Shown here piece after piece: positions 36,380-44,181 of a DNA stretch of 64,000 nt. A program made the translations under genes and the position numbers. Every line of letters begins with the position of its first letter. The first letter of the stretch is position 1. Location of the stretch: NCBI RefSeq assembly GCF_014196225.1, contig NZ_JACIDI010000004.1, positions 1 to 64,000 of the forward strand, read 5' to 3'. The DNA comes from Bacteroides pyogenes (lineage in GTDB: Bacteria > Bacteroidota > Bacteroidia > Bacteroidales > Bacteroidaceae). The notes under the pieces are model-generated. The model was not told the origin of the DNA, did not search any database, and worked only from the letters and a program-made list of their open reading frames with translations.

Positions 36380-37645
36380 TTAAAAAGTTAGTTTTATTTT
36401 CTCGTAATCGCCGAAAGACTCGTATCCTGAAACAATCACCTCTTCTCCTTCCTCCAGGCCCGACAAGATTTCGTAATACCGGGGATTCTGCCTGCCTGTC
36501 TTTATCTCCCGCCTGAGGGCAAATGTACCACTTTTGTCCAGAACATAAATCCAGCGTCCGCCTGTTCTTTGGAAAAAACTGCCGCGCGGCAGCAAAAGCG
36601 CTTGTGTGGGAGCGCCCAATTGCAGATTCAGGTGGTACGTTTGTCCTGCCCGTATATTCTCGGGGCGAGAGGAAGTGAAGGCGAGATCGGTTCGGAACTG
36701 TCCTGCTTTTACTTCCGGATACACTTTCGTCACTTCGAGCCTGTATGCGTTGCCGTCGCGTGTGAAATCGGCAGGCTGTCCGGCAACTACCCGCTCTACG
36801 TAATGTTCGTCGATCTGCGCCTGAATCTTCAAATCGGGAGTTATCATCTGCCCGATGTGTTCACCGGGAGCGATCGATTGCCCGATCTGTGCGTCGAGAT
36901 TGCCCACCTGTCCGTCGATGGGCGCTTTCACTTTCAGATTCTCCAACCGCCGGCGAATCAGTACAAGGCTCTGCTTCATGTGACGGATGTTCTCGTCGAG
37001 GCTGCTTACTTGTGCGAGGCGGAACAGACTGTCTTGCCTGATGCGTTCGTCGAGCGTGGCAAGCTGTTGGTGTATGGCGTCGAACGCCTCGTTTGCCCGG
37101 AGATACTCTTCGCGTGCAATGAGGTCTTCATTCATTAGCTTTCGGCATTGTTCGCGCCTGCGTTTTCTCATCAGATACTCTTTCCACATGCCGATGCGCT
37201 CTTGCTTCAGGCTGAGCCGCTCCTGCTCCATGCGGATGCGGGTGTTGCGCAGTTCGTTCTCCTGATAGGCGAGATCCGCTTCGCTTTGCAGTATGCCGAT
37301 GTTGAGCAACGGATTGCTTAAGCGGAGGATGACATCCCCCTGCCTGACGACGGCTCCCTCTTCGTACAGGCGTTCTTCCACTTTTCCGCCCTCGATGGCG
37401 TCCAGATAGACCATGCGGGCAGGCACCGCTTGGCCGATGACTTGGATATAATCGTTGAACTCTCCTTTCTCGACGCTTCCCACAGTGATGCGGCTGCGTT
37501 CTACGGTAAGCGAGGCCGCGCTGTCGCGGAAGAAAAGATAAAGGGCGCATCCGGCTATTGCCAGAATACTTGCTCCGCTTACGATCTTCCGGCGCGGGAA
37601 ACGTTGCCGCTTACGCTCTATTTTCGTATCCATTCCGTTATTCAT
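36380..37645 (-). CDS. Periplasmic adaptor (HlyD/MacA type)
   Basis: A 421-residue membrane-fusion protein. A basic cytoplasmic N-terminus is followed by one membrane anchor (VSGASILAIAGCALYLFF, about 22-40). A biotinyl-lipoyl half (about 60-115) leads into a long coiled-coil hairpin (about 115-225, rich in Glu, Arg and Leu). KAPIDGQVGNLDAQIGQSI marks the second lipoyl half, and a beta-barrel domain follows. It would bridge the ABC permease and the TolC channel. Its start overlaps the TolC gene stop by 8 bp; a second Met (residue 5) is an alternative start. Confidence 0.93.
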   Translation of the reverse strand: MNNGMDTKIERKRQRFPRRKIVSGASILAIAGCALYLFFRDSAASLTVERSRITVGSVEKGEFNDYIQVIGQAVPARMVYLDAIEGGKVEERLYEEGAVVRQGDVILRLSNPLLNIGILQSEADLAYQENELRNTRIRMEQERLSLKQERIGMWKEYLMRKRRREQCRKLMNEDLIAREEYLRANEAFDAIHQQLATLDERIRQDSLFRLAQVSSLDENIRHMKQSLVLIRRRLENLKVKAPIDGQVGNLDAQIGQSIAPGEHIGQMITPDLKIQAQIDEHYVERVVAGQPADFTRDGNAYRLEVTKVYPEVKAGQFRTDLAFTSSRPENIRAGQTYHLNLQLGAPTQALLLPRGSFFQRTGGRWIYVLDKSGTFALRREIKTGRQNPRYYEILSGLEEGEEVIVSGYESFGDYEKIKLTF

Positions 37646-38960
37646 GATCGGTATGTATAAAAGTTCCTGTTTGATAATAAGCGATTAATCGCCTGAGCAA
37701 CTCGTATTGAGCCTGTACGCGCACCTGTTCGCTGCGGGCGGACAACCACCGGCTACGGGCTTCCATCAGTTGCAGTGTAGAGGATGCTCCTTCCTCCCAT
37801 TTCCTCTTCGTTGCTTGCAGCACTTGTCGCTCCGCGTCCGCCTGCAAGCAGAGTTGCCGATGCTCTTCCCAAGCCGTGCGCAAACTGTGCGACAGGCGTT
37901 CCGTCTCCGTGCGCAGCCTGAGTCGCTTCTCCGTGAGGTCATTCTGCATGCGCAGCATGTTCAACCGTTTCTTCCTGAGCCGCGTATATCGCTCCAATCC
38001 GGTGAATAGAGGAAAAGAGAAACCTATCCCGATGTAATTGCTGCGATGTTCGCGCAGCTGGCGGAGAGAATACAGCGAGTTGTAATAATCGGAGTTTAGG
38101 GAGAAGCGCGCGTACACGGCAGGCAAGAACTCTCCCCGGGTCATCGCGTAATCTTTGCGCGCGGCGCGCTCTTTTATCTCCATGCTTTTGTATTCAGGCA
38201 GCACGATCACGGCCTGCCGGTATAATGTTTCCGGATCGGTCTCTTGCAAGCGGGGAGGAAGACTGTCCGCCGCTATGGGGATAATGCCGAGCGAGTCTGT
38301 TGCCTCCATGCCCATCAACTCTTTCAGGTAAAGCAAAGAAAGCCGCCGGTTGTTCAGAGAAGCGGTGTAGCGCAAGAGGTCTCCTTGCCTCCGCGCTTCT
38401 ATCTCCCGGACATCCGCGGCGGACTTCAGTCCCAGCTCGTAGTAAGCGTGCGCCTGTTTCAGGTACTGATTTCCCAACTCCAACTGTTCTTCGGCAAGCA
38501 AGTACAGCTGTTCGTTCAGTGCAGCCTTATAATAAGCCTCTGTGATTTGGATGCCCAGCTCGTTTTTTCTTGCGTCCAAATCACACTTCTTCTCTTCGCA
38601 GTTGAGGCTTCTCAACTTCAGGAGGTTGATGCGCGAGAATCCTTCGAACAGAGAAAGAGTGATTTCCAGTCCGGCTGTTCCCTGATTGTAAGCTTCGGAT
38701 GTATAGCCGTTGGTACGCGGGTCGATGGAACGCCCGGTGTATCTTCCCACTTCCCCTTTCATCGATATTTGCGGGAGAAACTTCCCTATGGCCGACACAT
38801 AATCGGTGCGAGCCCCTTTTGTAGCGATCTGCAGTCTTTGGATAGACAGGTTGTGCTGCCAGGCATAGCGGATGCAGTCGTCCGGTGTGGCTTGTCCCTG
38901 CAAGTTCGGGGACGTCGCCGCACCCAACCATAAACACACAATCGATAAGCATTTATTCAT
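37638..38960 (-). CDS. TolC-family outer-membrane efflux protein
   Basis: A 440-residue outer-membrane channel. The signal peptide (MNKCLSIVCLWLGAATS...GQ) precedes two OEP repeats of helices and strands, with the typical DCIRYAWQHNLSIQ start and YYKAALNEQLYLLAEEQLEL helix. The ATG at 38960 is chosen because the signal peptide begins there and because a sigma-54 promoter at 39001-39017 lies just upstream, inside the longer frame. It is the first gene of the efflux operon, so promoter control acts on all four genes. Confidence 0.93.
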   Translation of the reverse strand: MNKCLSIVCLWLGAATSPNLQGQATPDDCIRYAWQHNLSIQRLQIATKGARTDYVSAIGKFLPQISMKGEVGRYTGRSIDPRTNGYTSEAYNQGTAGLEITLSLFEGFSRINLLKLRSLNCEEKKCDLDARKNELGIQITEAYYKAALNEQLYLLAEEQLELGNQYLKQAHAYYELGLKSAADVREIEARRQGDLLRYTASLNNRRLSLLYLKELMGMEATDSLGIIPIAADSLPPRLQETDPETLYRQAVIVLPEYKSMEIKERAARKDYAMTRGEFLPAVYARFSLNSDYYNSLYSLRQLREHRSNYIGIGFSFPLFTGLERYTRLRKKRLNMLRMQNDLTEKRLRLRTETERLSHSLRTAWEEHRQLCLQADAERQVLQATKRKWEEGASSTLQLMEARSRWLSARSEQVRVQAQYELLRRLIAYYQTGTFIHTDHE

Positions 38961-39000
38961 TATATTCCTGTTGTTTTTATTGTCATTCCGGAAAAAGAGA

Positions 39001-39017
39001 AGCAAGCGGTGTGCCGA
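39001..39017 (-). promoter_or_regulatory. Sigma-54 promoter of the efflux operon
   Basis: On the minus strand the sequence is CGGCACACCGCTTGCT. The invariant GG (-24) and GC (-12) are separated by exactly 10 bp, and GGCAC-N5-TTGCT agrees with the consensus TGGCACG-N4-TTGCW except at two positions. The predicted start is near 38990, about 30 nt before the TolC ATG. No TAnnTTTG box competes with it. Confidence 0.75.
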
Positions 39018-39071
39018 AATCGTTTTCTGTTTGATAATTAGACTGTTACTATTTTGTATGGTTTGCAGAAT

Positions 39072-39109
39072 GTCCAAATCTTAGACGCTCCGTCGTCCAG
39101 GAATGAGAC
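39072..39109. promoter_or_regulatory. Candidate activator sites upstream of the sigma-54 promoter
   Basis: GTCCAAATCTTAGAC (39072-39086) is a near-palindrome of the form GTCCAA-N3-TTGGAC. A weaker copy, GTCCAGGAATGAGAC, starts 23 bp further (39095-39109). They lie about 55-95 bp upstream of the -24 element, where NtrC-type activators bind. The same half-sites form a perfect palindrome upstream of the divergent regulator gene (40408-40422). Confidence 0.6.
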
Positions 39110-39586
39110 GATGAGTATTAGTCGTCCTTTGTTTTCCATAAACTGCATGGGGGGATGAAACCGATTTCCTCTTTTTATGTCGCTTTCGATAGTTGCTTCA
39201 GCAGATCAATAAGCGATGGAGGAAATGCTGTTTCTTTATGCTTTTTCCAAGACAGGAGCCTGCCTTCCTGCCTTACATAATTTCGCCGGATAAAAAAGTT
39301 ATCGGCTGAAAAGTTGGGGAGGGGTTACGGGAGTTCATTTATTGCTCATATTGTCATGAGTTTTCTTAATTGTTTTTTGCCGGTAAACGTCCCGTTCCGC
39401 TCTCTTCAATTTTGTTTTCGACGCCTGTTCGAACGGACCTATCGGGAAACCTGTTTACGTCTACTTTTTGCCCGAATAAGTGAAGGAAAGAGCTGACCAA
39501 GCGATTGATTTTCTTTTTATATATAAGATTATCAGTTGTTTATAAATAAATAGACGAAGCGTGGTCTGCAAAAATATTCTCTCTCG
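39110..39586. other. Intergenic sequence without visible gene
   Basis: About 480 bp between the regulatory sites of the efflux operon and the 38-bp inverted repeat. Short frames exist but lack a start context or family similarity. I see no RNA gene. Confidence 0.4.
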
Positions 39587-39987
39587 AAAACGTCAAAACG
39601 CCAAAACGCCCTTATAACTGTTTTTTTATGCAACAGTTGAATGCAGGGGGCGTTTGAAAAGTCGGATTTATGTGATCCATTGCCTCTTCTCTTTGGAACT
39701 GTTTGTTGAAAATTCGGATAAAAATGCCATAATATATTGCGCAAAAAAGCTGTTTTATTAAAAGGTGAATAATATTTACAATACAATGTTCTTTTTTATT
39801 CGCTTTCTCCCTGTTTGGACCGTCAAATCATCCGATGCTGTCGCGTCAAAAAGCCAAGTGCGAAATCTTTCTTTTATAAGGCTGATTTGTTCTGCTATTT
39901 GCTGATAATTAATTATTTATCCCTTCTTCTGAATGGAAGGTGTCATTTTAAAACAGTCATAAGGGCGTTTTGGCGTTTTGACGTTTT
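39587..39987. repeat. 38-bp inverted repeats flanking 325 bp
   Basis: The left arm (39587-39624) and right arm (39950-39987) match as inverted repeats at 37 of 38 positions. Each arm contains the octamer AAAACGYC repeated three times (AAAACGTCAAAACGCCAAAA). The 325-bp interior is AT-rich and has no gene. A 9-bp direct repeat CTCGAAAAC occurs at 39583-39591 and 39995-40003, just outside or overlapping the arms. The element could be a MITE-like insertion or an invertible segment; no recombinase gene is nearby. Confidence 0.8.
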
Positions 39988-40148
39988 TAAAAACCTCGAA
40001 AACCGGCGGATTCTGACACAAGAAATGTTTTGCAAACAAGGATTGGATAGGTATATTATATTTACAAATTAGGATCATTTCAGGTTTAAAGCAAAGCTTG
40101 AAAAGCGCTTCCCTTTATTCGTGCAAACTCTATGGCTCTTTACCTTTC

Positions 40149-40260
40149 AAAGCCCGCCGCCTTTCATTTCAAACATCAGCGTGTTTGATTTCAAAGCCCG
40201 CCGCCTTTTTTCTAAAGCCCGCCGCCTTTGTTTCAAAGCCCGCGGCCTTTTTTTCTAAAG
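40149..40260. repeat. Palindrome array, AAAGCCCGCCGCCTTT type, 22-bp period
   Basis: Palindrome units start at 40149, 40171 (a variant, AAACATCAGCGTGTTT), 40193, 40214 and 40235, with a half unit at 40257. Spacings are 22, 22, 21, 21 and 22 bp. The variant unit keeps AAA...TTT ends but has a different core, so position and symmetry are conserved more than sequence. The array lies upstream of the NtrC-type regulator gene. Confidence 0.85.
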
Positions 40261-40407
40261 TCCATTGTGTCTCTTTGGGGGAGCGATTCAATGCGGATTT
40301 GTCTGTAATGCTCTGTCAATTCAGACTATTTTGTCTATTTTTGCAAAAGGCACTATGTCCGGAGTGAATATAAATTAAAATACAATCCGAAGAAGTTGGA
40401 GAAAACT

Positions 40408-40422
40408 GTCCAATAATTGGAC
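40408..40422. promoter_or_regulatory. Perfect palindrome upstream of the regulator gene
   Basis: GTCCAATAATTGGAC is a perfect inverted repeat (GTCCAA-TAA-TTGGAC). It lies just upstream of a candidate -33 element of the regulator gene and matches the half-sites near the efflux sigma-54 promoter. It is the best candidate binding site of the NtrC-type regulator and would allow autoregulation. Confidence 0.65.
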
Positions 40423-40429
40423 GCCACTC

Positions 40430-40460
40430 TTGGAGAACCTTTGAAAAGCCGATATCTTTA
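40430..40460 (+). promoter_or_regulatory. Candidate promoter of the regulator/kinase operon
   Basis: TTGG (40430-40433) and TATCTTTA (40453-40460, 7 of 8 to TAnnTTTG) are 19 bp apart, as in Bacteroides promoters. The start would be near 40467, giving a leader of about 12-15 nt. Confidence 0.5.
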
Positions 40461-40478
40461 CGGCTGAAAACGCAAAAA

Positions 40479-41813
40479 ATGATGAAAAAAGGAACCATTC
40501 TCGTCGTGGACGATAATAAAGGGGTGCTTGCTTCGCTCGAAATGCTGCTCGAAACGGAATTCAGCGATGTAAAGACAGTAGCTCATCCGGGCAGGATATT
40601 GCCTGTGCTTCAGAAAGAGCAGGTAGACGTGGTGATTCTCGATATGAACTTCTCGGCGGGTATCAACAGCGGCAACGAAGGGCTTTATTGGTTGAGCCGG
40701 ATTCACGAGCAGGCGCCGGACCTTCCTGTGATTATGCTCACGGCCTACGGGGATGTGGAGCTTGCCGTAAAAGCATTGAAGAACAAAGCGGCGGATTTTT
40801 TGCTGAAACCATGGGACAATGGAATGCTGATAGAGAAAGTGAAGGAAGCTTTCGACAGCCGAAAGAGGAAAGAAGTGCCGGCGGTTTCTTCGTGTAAGTC
40901 GGAGATGATTGTCGGGAAATCTGCTGCCATGCAACAGTTGATGAAGGTAGTGCGTAAGGTGTCGGCGACCGATGCCAATGTATTGATAACCGGAGAAAAC
41001 GGCACGGGAAAAGAGATGCTGGCGCGCGAAATCCATCGCCTTTCGGGACGAAGCAGGCGCGAAATGGTGACTGTGGATATGGGCGCTATCAGCGAGAGTT
41101 TATTTGAAAGCGAACTTTTCGGACATGAACGGGGCGCGTTTACCGATGCTTATGAGGCCCGTCCGGGAAAGTTCGAAGCGGCATCGGGCAGCAGCCTGTT
41201 CATGGATGAAATAGGCAATCTGTCTGCGACGGCTCAGGCTAAGTTGCTCACAGTGTTGCAAAGCCGTCGTGTGACTCGTATAGGCAGCAACAAGGCAATC
41301 CCTGTGGATATCCGTCTTCTCTCCGCCACCAATCGCCCTGTCGATGAGATGGTGCATGACGGTACGTTTCGTGAAGATTTGCTGTACCGGCTGAACACCA
41401 TTCATCTGGTACTTCCCCCTTTGAGGGAGCGGGCGGAGGATATTCCTCTGTTTGCCGATTGTTTTCTGAAGCATTATTCCGCCGGATATCAACGGAAAGA
41501 TTTGTCGCTGCACGAACATGCTCTCGAAAAATTATGCGCTTATCATTGGCCGGGAAATATCCGCGAACTTCAGCACACCATCGAGAAAGCTGTGATTTTG
41601 TGTGAGGACAACGTGATCCGTCCGAAAGATGTCCTCGTGAAGCAGACTTGGATTCCGCCATTGTCTGCGACAGTGCCTAATCTGGAGGAGGTGGAGCGTC
41701 GCGCCATCGAAACGGCAATCCGGCAGAACGACGGCAACCTCACCGCCACAGCCGGGCAGCTGGGTATCAGCCGGCAGACGTTGTACAACAAAATCAAACG
41801 TTTCAAACTTTAA
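40479..41813 (+). CDS. Sigma-54-dependent response regulator (NtrC family)
   Basis: A 444-residue activator. The receiver domain (1-120) has the acidic pair DD (11-12), the phosphorylated Asp D55 (VVILDMN) and the KP switch (LLKPWD). The AAA+ domain (about 145-375) has Walker A GENGTGKE, the sigma-54 contact loop GAFTDA in place of the usual GAFTGA, Walker B LFMDEIG and the R-finger region FREDLLYRLN. The C-terminus is a Fis-type HTH (NLTATAGQLGISRQTLYNKI). Its kinase gene is 8 bp downstream. Divergent from it is an efflux operon with a sigma-54 promoter, the likely target. The start may be Met1 or Met2. Confidence 0.96.
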   Translation: MMKKGTILVVDDNKGVLASLEMLLETEFSDVKTVAHPGRILPVLQKEQVDVVILDMNFSAGINSGNEGLYWLSRIHEQAPDLPVIMLTAYGDVELAVKALKNKAADFLLKPWDNGMLIEKVKEAFDSRKRKEVPAVSSCKSEMIVGKSAAMQQLMKVVRKVSATDANVLITGENGTGKEMLAREIHRLSGRSRREMVTVDMGAISESLFESELFGHERGAFTDAYEARPGKFEAASGSSLFMDEIGNLSATAQAKLLTVLQSRRVTRIGSNKAIPVDIRLLSATNRPVDEMVHDGTFREDLLYRLNTIHLVLPPLRERAEDIPLFADCFLKHYSAGYQRKDLSLHEHALEKLCAYHWPGNIRELQHTIEKAVILCEDNVIRPKDVLVKQTWIPPLSATVPNLEEVERRAIETAIRQNDGNLTATAGQLGISRQTLYNKIKRFKL

Positions 41814-41821
41814 AGCTGACG

Positions 41822-43156
41822 ATGAAGTTCAACCGACGGGTATATGGAATGATTCTGGGGTATGTGTCGCTGATATCGGCGGCGGCCTTTTGCGGTATGT
41901 ATCTGGTGTTTACGCAGCGGGCTATAATAATAGGTATTCTCCTGATCGTCTCTTCTTTGTTCTTGGCGGCTGCTTTGGTGCGCCGGCTGAATGCGTTTCA
42001 GATGAAGCTGAAGCTGTTTTTCGACGCCATAGAAGATAAAGAATATACGCTTTGTTTCGACGGATCTTCTTCTGATGCCGATATGAATGAGCTTTGCCGT
42101 TCTCTGAATCGTGTCAACGACTTGCTGGGCAGCATGAAGAAACAAGTGCGGCAACAGGAGCGGTTTTACTTTTCTCTTTTTGAGGAACTCCCCGACGGGG
42201 CTTTGGCTTGGAACGGAGAGGGAAAGATTATTCTGGCGAACACCTCCGCGCTTCGTTTGCTGGGCATAGAGCAGCTGGTGTTTTTTCATCAGCTGGAACG
42301 TCTTTACCCGGAATTGGGCAAGTATGTGAGGCAGAAGGATAAGAAGTTGCGCTCTTGCCTGCTGACATCCGTTCACCACAGGCAGCTCTCTCTTTCGTTG
42401 AACACAATGATGCTGGAGCAGGAGGTTGTTACCCTATTGTCGATCAAAGATATCAGCCGCCAGCTGAGCGATAAGGAGAGCGACTCGTGGAATAAGCTGA
42501 CCCGTGTGCTTACGCATGAGATTATGAACGCCATAGCTCCCGTCGTGTCCTTGTCGCAGACGCTCACTTCGCGTCCGGGCGTGGATGAAAAAACCATGCG
42601 GGGACTTTCTGTTATCCGTGAGCAAAGCGAGCGGTTGCTGGAATTTACCTCTTCTTACCGAAAGTTTTCCTGTTTGCCCGCACCCCGGAAAGAACGCTTT
42701 TCGCTTACCGGCTTGTTGCGCGAGCTGTCGTATCTGTTGCAACCCGATTTTGAAAGACAGCAGATTCGCTTCACCCTAAACGCTTCGTCCGAAGTCTTCG
42801 TATCGGGCGATAAGAAACAATTGTCGCAGGTTTTTCTGAACTTGTTGAAAAACAGCGTTCAGGCACTCTCCGGACACAATGCGGGAGAGATACTCGTGCG
42901 TATCGACGGTACGGATCCGCTTCTTATCTCTTTTACAGACAACGGGCCGGGCATTCCGGATGAAATACGGGAGAAGATATTCGTTCCATTTTTCTCTACG
43001 AAGAAGGAGGGAATGGGAATCGGGCTTAGTCTGTGTCGTGAAATAATCCAAAGGCATGAAGGCGCTTTCTATTTGTCGGAAAGCCGTCCGGGGCGCACTA
43101 CTTTTACGGTGGAATATAAGCCGGAAGTCGATGAATCGGAAAATGACAGAAAATAA
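41822..43156 (+). CDS. Sensor histidine kinase (NtrB-like)
   Basis: A 444-residue kinase with two N-terminal membrane helices (about 8-27 and 31-52) and almost no periplasmic loop, a linker, a PAS-like domain (about 118-210, LPDGALAWNGEGKIILANTS), a HisKA motif LTHEIMNAIAPVVSL and a HATPase domain with NLLKNSVQAL, DNGPGIP and GMGIGLSLC. It probably phosphorylates the NtrC-type regulator encoded 8 bp upstream. The lack of a sensing loop suggests that the signal is detected in the membrane or cytoplasm. Confidence 0.95.
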   Translation: MKFNRRVYGMILGYVSLISAAAFCGMYLVFTQRAIIIGILLIVSSLFLAAALVRRLNAFQMKLKLFFDAIEDKEYTLCFDGSSSDADMNELCRSLNRVNDLLGSMKKQVRQQERFYFSLFEELPDGALAWNGEGKIILANTSALRLLGIEQLVFFHQLERLYPELGKYVRQKDKKLRSCLLTSVHHRQLSLSLNTMMLEQEVVTLLSIKDISRQLSDKESDSWNKLTRVLTHEIMNAIAPVVSLSQTLTSRPGVDEKTMRGLSVIREQSERLLEFTSSYRKFSCLPAPRKERFSLTGLLRELSYLLQPDFERQQIRFTLNASSEVFVSGDKKQLSQVFLNLLKNSVQALSGHNAGEILVRIDGTDPLLISFTDNGPGIPDEIREKIFVPFFSTKKEGMGIGLSLCREIIQRHEGAFYLSESRPGRTTFTVEYKPEVDESENDRK

Positions 43157-43168
43157 GAAATCGCAGGC

Positions 43169-43891
43169 ATGAATGCTATGATAACATGTACGTCCGTCAT
43201 CAAAAAGTGGCTTGCAGCTTTTGTGAGCCTTTTGTTTCCCCGCTGCTGCGTGGTATGCGGCGGTCCGTTGGCGCAGGGCGAAGCGTGCATTTGCACGATG
43301 TGCAACATCAATCTGCCCCGCACGGGCTATCATCTTCGTAAAGACAATCCGGCAGAACGGCTTTTCTGGGGAAAGATACCGGTGGAGCGGGCTTCCTCTT
43401 TCTTTTTCTACCGCAAAGGGAGCGACTACCGGCACATTCTGCATCGTCTGAAGTATCGCGGAGAGAAAGAGACAGGCGAAGCGATGGGGCGTTGCATGGC
43501 GTCCGAACTGCTAAGCTCCGGCTTCTTCTCGGGAATAGATGTGATAGTTCCGGTGCCGCTTCATCGGAAGAGGCATCGGGCGCGAGGATACAACCAGAGC
43601 GAATGGATAGCGCGCGGCGTATCCGGTGTGACGGGCCTGCCTGTCGAAACGGATTCGGTGGTGCGCTGCAAGCATACGGCAACGCAGGTCGGCAAATCGG
43701 TTTTCGCACGTTGGGAGAATGTGGATGGGATTTTCAGTGTCGTTCGTCCCGGGCGTTTTGCAGGAAAGCATGTGCTGATTATAGACGATGTACTGACCAC
43801 CGGCGCTACCACGGCAGCGTGTGCCTGTTCGCTGGTTGAAGCGGGGAATGTTCGCGTGAGTATCTTGACGCTGGCTGTGGCGGCAGAATGA
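43169..43891 (+). CDS. comF: ComF family phosphoribosyltransferase-like protein
   Basis: A 240-residue protein. The N-terminal part has a zinc-ribbon pattern (CCVVCGG and CICTMC, about 26-51). The C-terminal part is a type I PRTase fold with the PRPP-binding motif VLIIDDVLTTGATT and the RARGYNQSEWIARG signature of ComF/GntX proteins. In other bacteria ComF takes part in DNA uptake; its biochemical role in Bacteroides is not established. It follows the kinase gene by 12 bp and may share its transcript. A bidirectional hairpin separates it from the tRNA genes. Confidence 0.93.
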   Translation: MNAMITCTSVIKKWLAAFVSLLFPRCCVVCGGPLAQGEACICTMCNINLPRTGYHLRKDNPAERLFWGKIPVERASSFFFYRKGSDYRHILHRLKYRGEKETGEAMGRCMASELLSSGFFSGIDVIVPVPLHRKRHRARGYNQSEWIARGVSGVTGLPVETDSVVRCKHTATQVGKSVFARWENVDGIFSVVRPGRFAGKHVLIIDDVLTTGATTAACACSLVEAGNVRVSILTLAVAAE

Positions 43892-43900
43892 AAAGGCAAT

Positions 43901-43933
43901 AAAAAAGGCCCGCTTTGTAAGCGAACCTTTTTT
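43901..43933. terminator. Bidirectional terminator between comF and tRNA-Asn
   Basis: AAAAAAGG...CGCTT pairs with AAGCG...CCTTTTTT around a short loop, with a 2-nt internal mismatch. A-runs and T-runs on both sides make it work in both directions: it ends comF on the plus strand and the tRNA transcript on the minus strand. Confidence 0.8.
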
Positions 43934-43934
43934 G

Positions 43935-44008
43935 CTCTTCCTCTTGGACTTGAACCAAGGACCCTCTGATTAACAGTCAGATGCTCTAACCGACTGAGCT
44001 AAGGAAGA
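43935..44008 (-). tRNA. tRNA-Asn (GTT)
   Basis: A 74-nt cloverleaf on the minus strand: acceptor stem TCTTCCT/AGGAAGA with discriminator G, D arm GCTC...GAGC, anticodon loop CTGTTAA (anticodon GTT) and T arm CTTGG-TTCAAGT-CCAAG. CCA is not encoded. It is the downstream member of an identical tandem pair. Confidence 0.97.
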
Positions 44009-44031
44009 ATGTTGCAATTGAATCCGTTTGG

Positions 44032-44105
44032 CTCTTCCTCTTGGACTTGAACCAAGGACCCTCTGATTAACAGTCAGATGCTCTAACCGACTGAGCTAAG
44101 GAAGA
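44032..44105 (-). tRNA. tRNA-Asn (GTT), second copy
   Basis: Identical in sequence to the copy at 43935-44008, with a 23-nt spacer between them. A minus-strand promoter (-7 TACTTTTG at 44127-44134, -33 TTGC 19 bp further up) lies directly upstream and would transcribe both copies together. Confidence 0.97.
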
Positions 44106-44126
44106 ATGTTTTTCTCAATTGCGCTG

Positions 44127-44157
44127 CAAAAGTAATAGGATATTTTGAAATATGCAA
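44127..44157 (-). promoter_or_regulatory. tRNA-Asn promoter
   Basis: On the minus strand the -7 box TACTTTTG (44127-44134) follows a TTGC -33 element with 19 bp between. The predicted start is about 15 nt before the first tRNA. The site lies back-to-back with the kinase gene promoter. Confidence 0.6.
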
Positions 44158-44165
44158 TATCTTTG
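44158..44165 (+). promoter_or_regulatory. PfkB kinase gene -7 box
   Basis: TATCTTTG is a perfect -7 match. The predicted transcript starts only about 10 nt before the ATG at 44182, so the mRNA would be nearly leaderless. This also supports that ATG over the frame that opens inside the promoter. Confidence 0.55.
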
Positions 44166-44181
44166 CAAAAAAATATGGATA

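Noticed and set aside
39532..40072. Two small proteins sharing KTVIRAFWRFDVF at the inverted repeats
   Set aside because: The shared peptide is just the translation of the 38-bp inverted-repeat arms read outward in both directions; there is no independent coding evidence.
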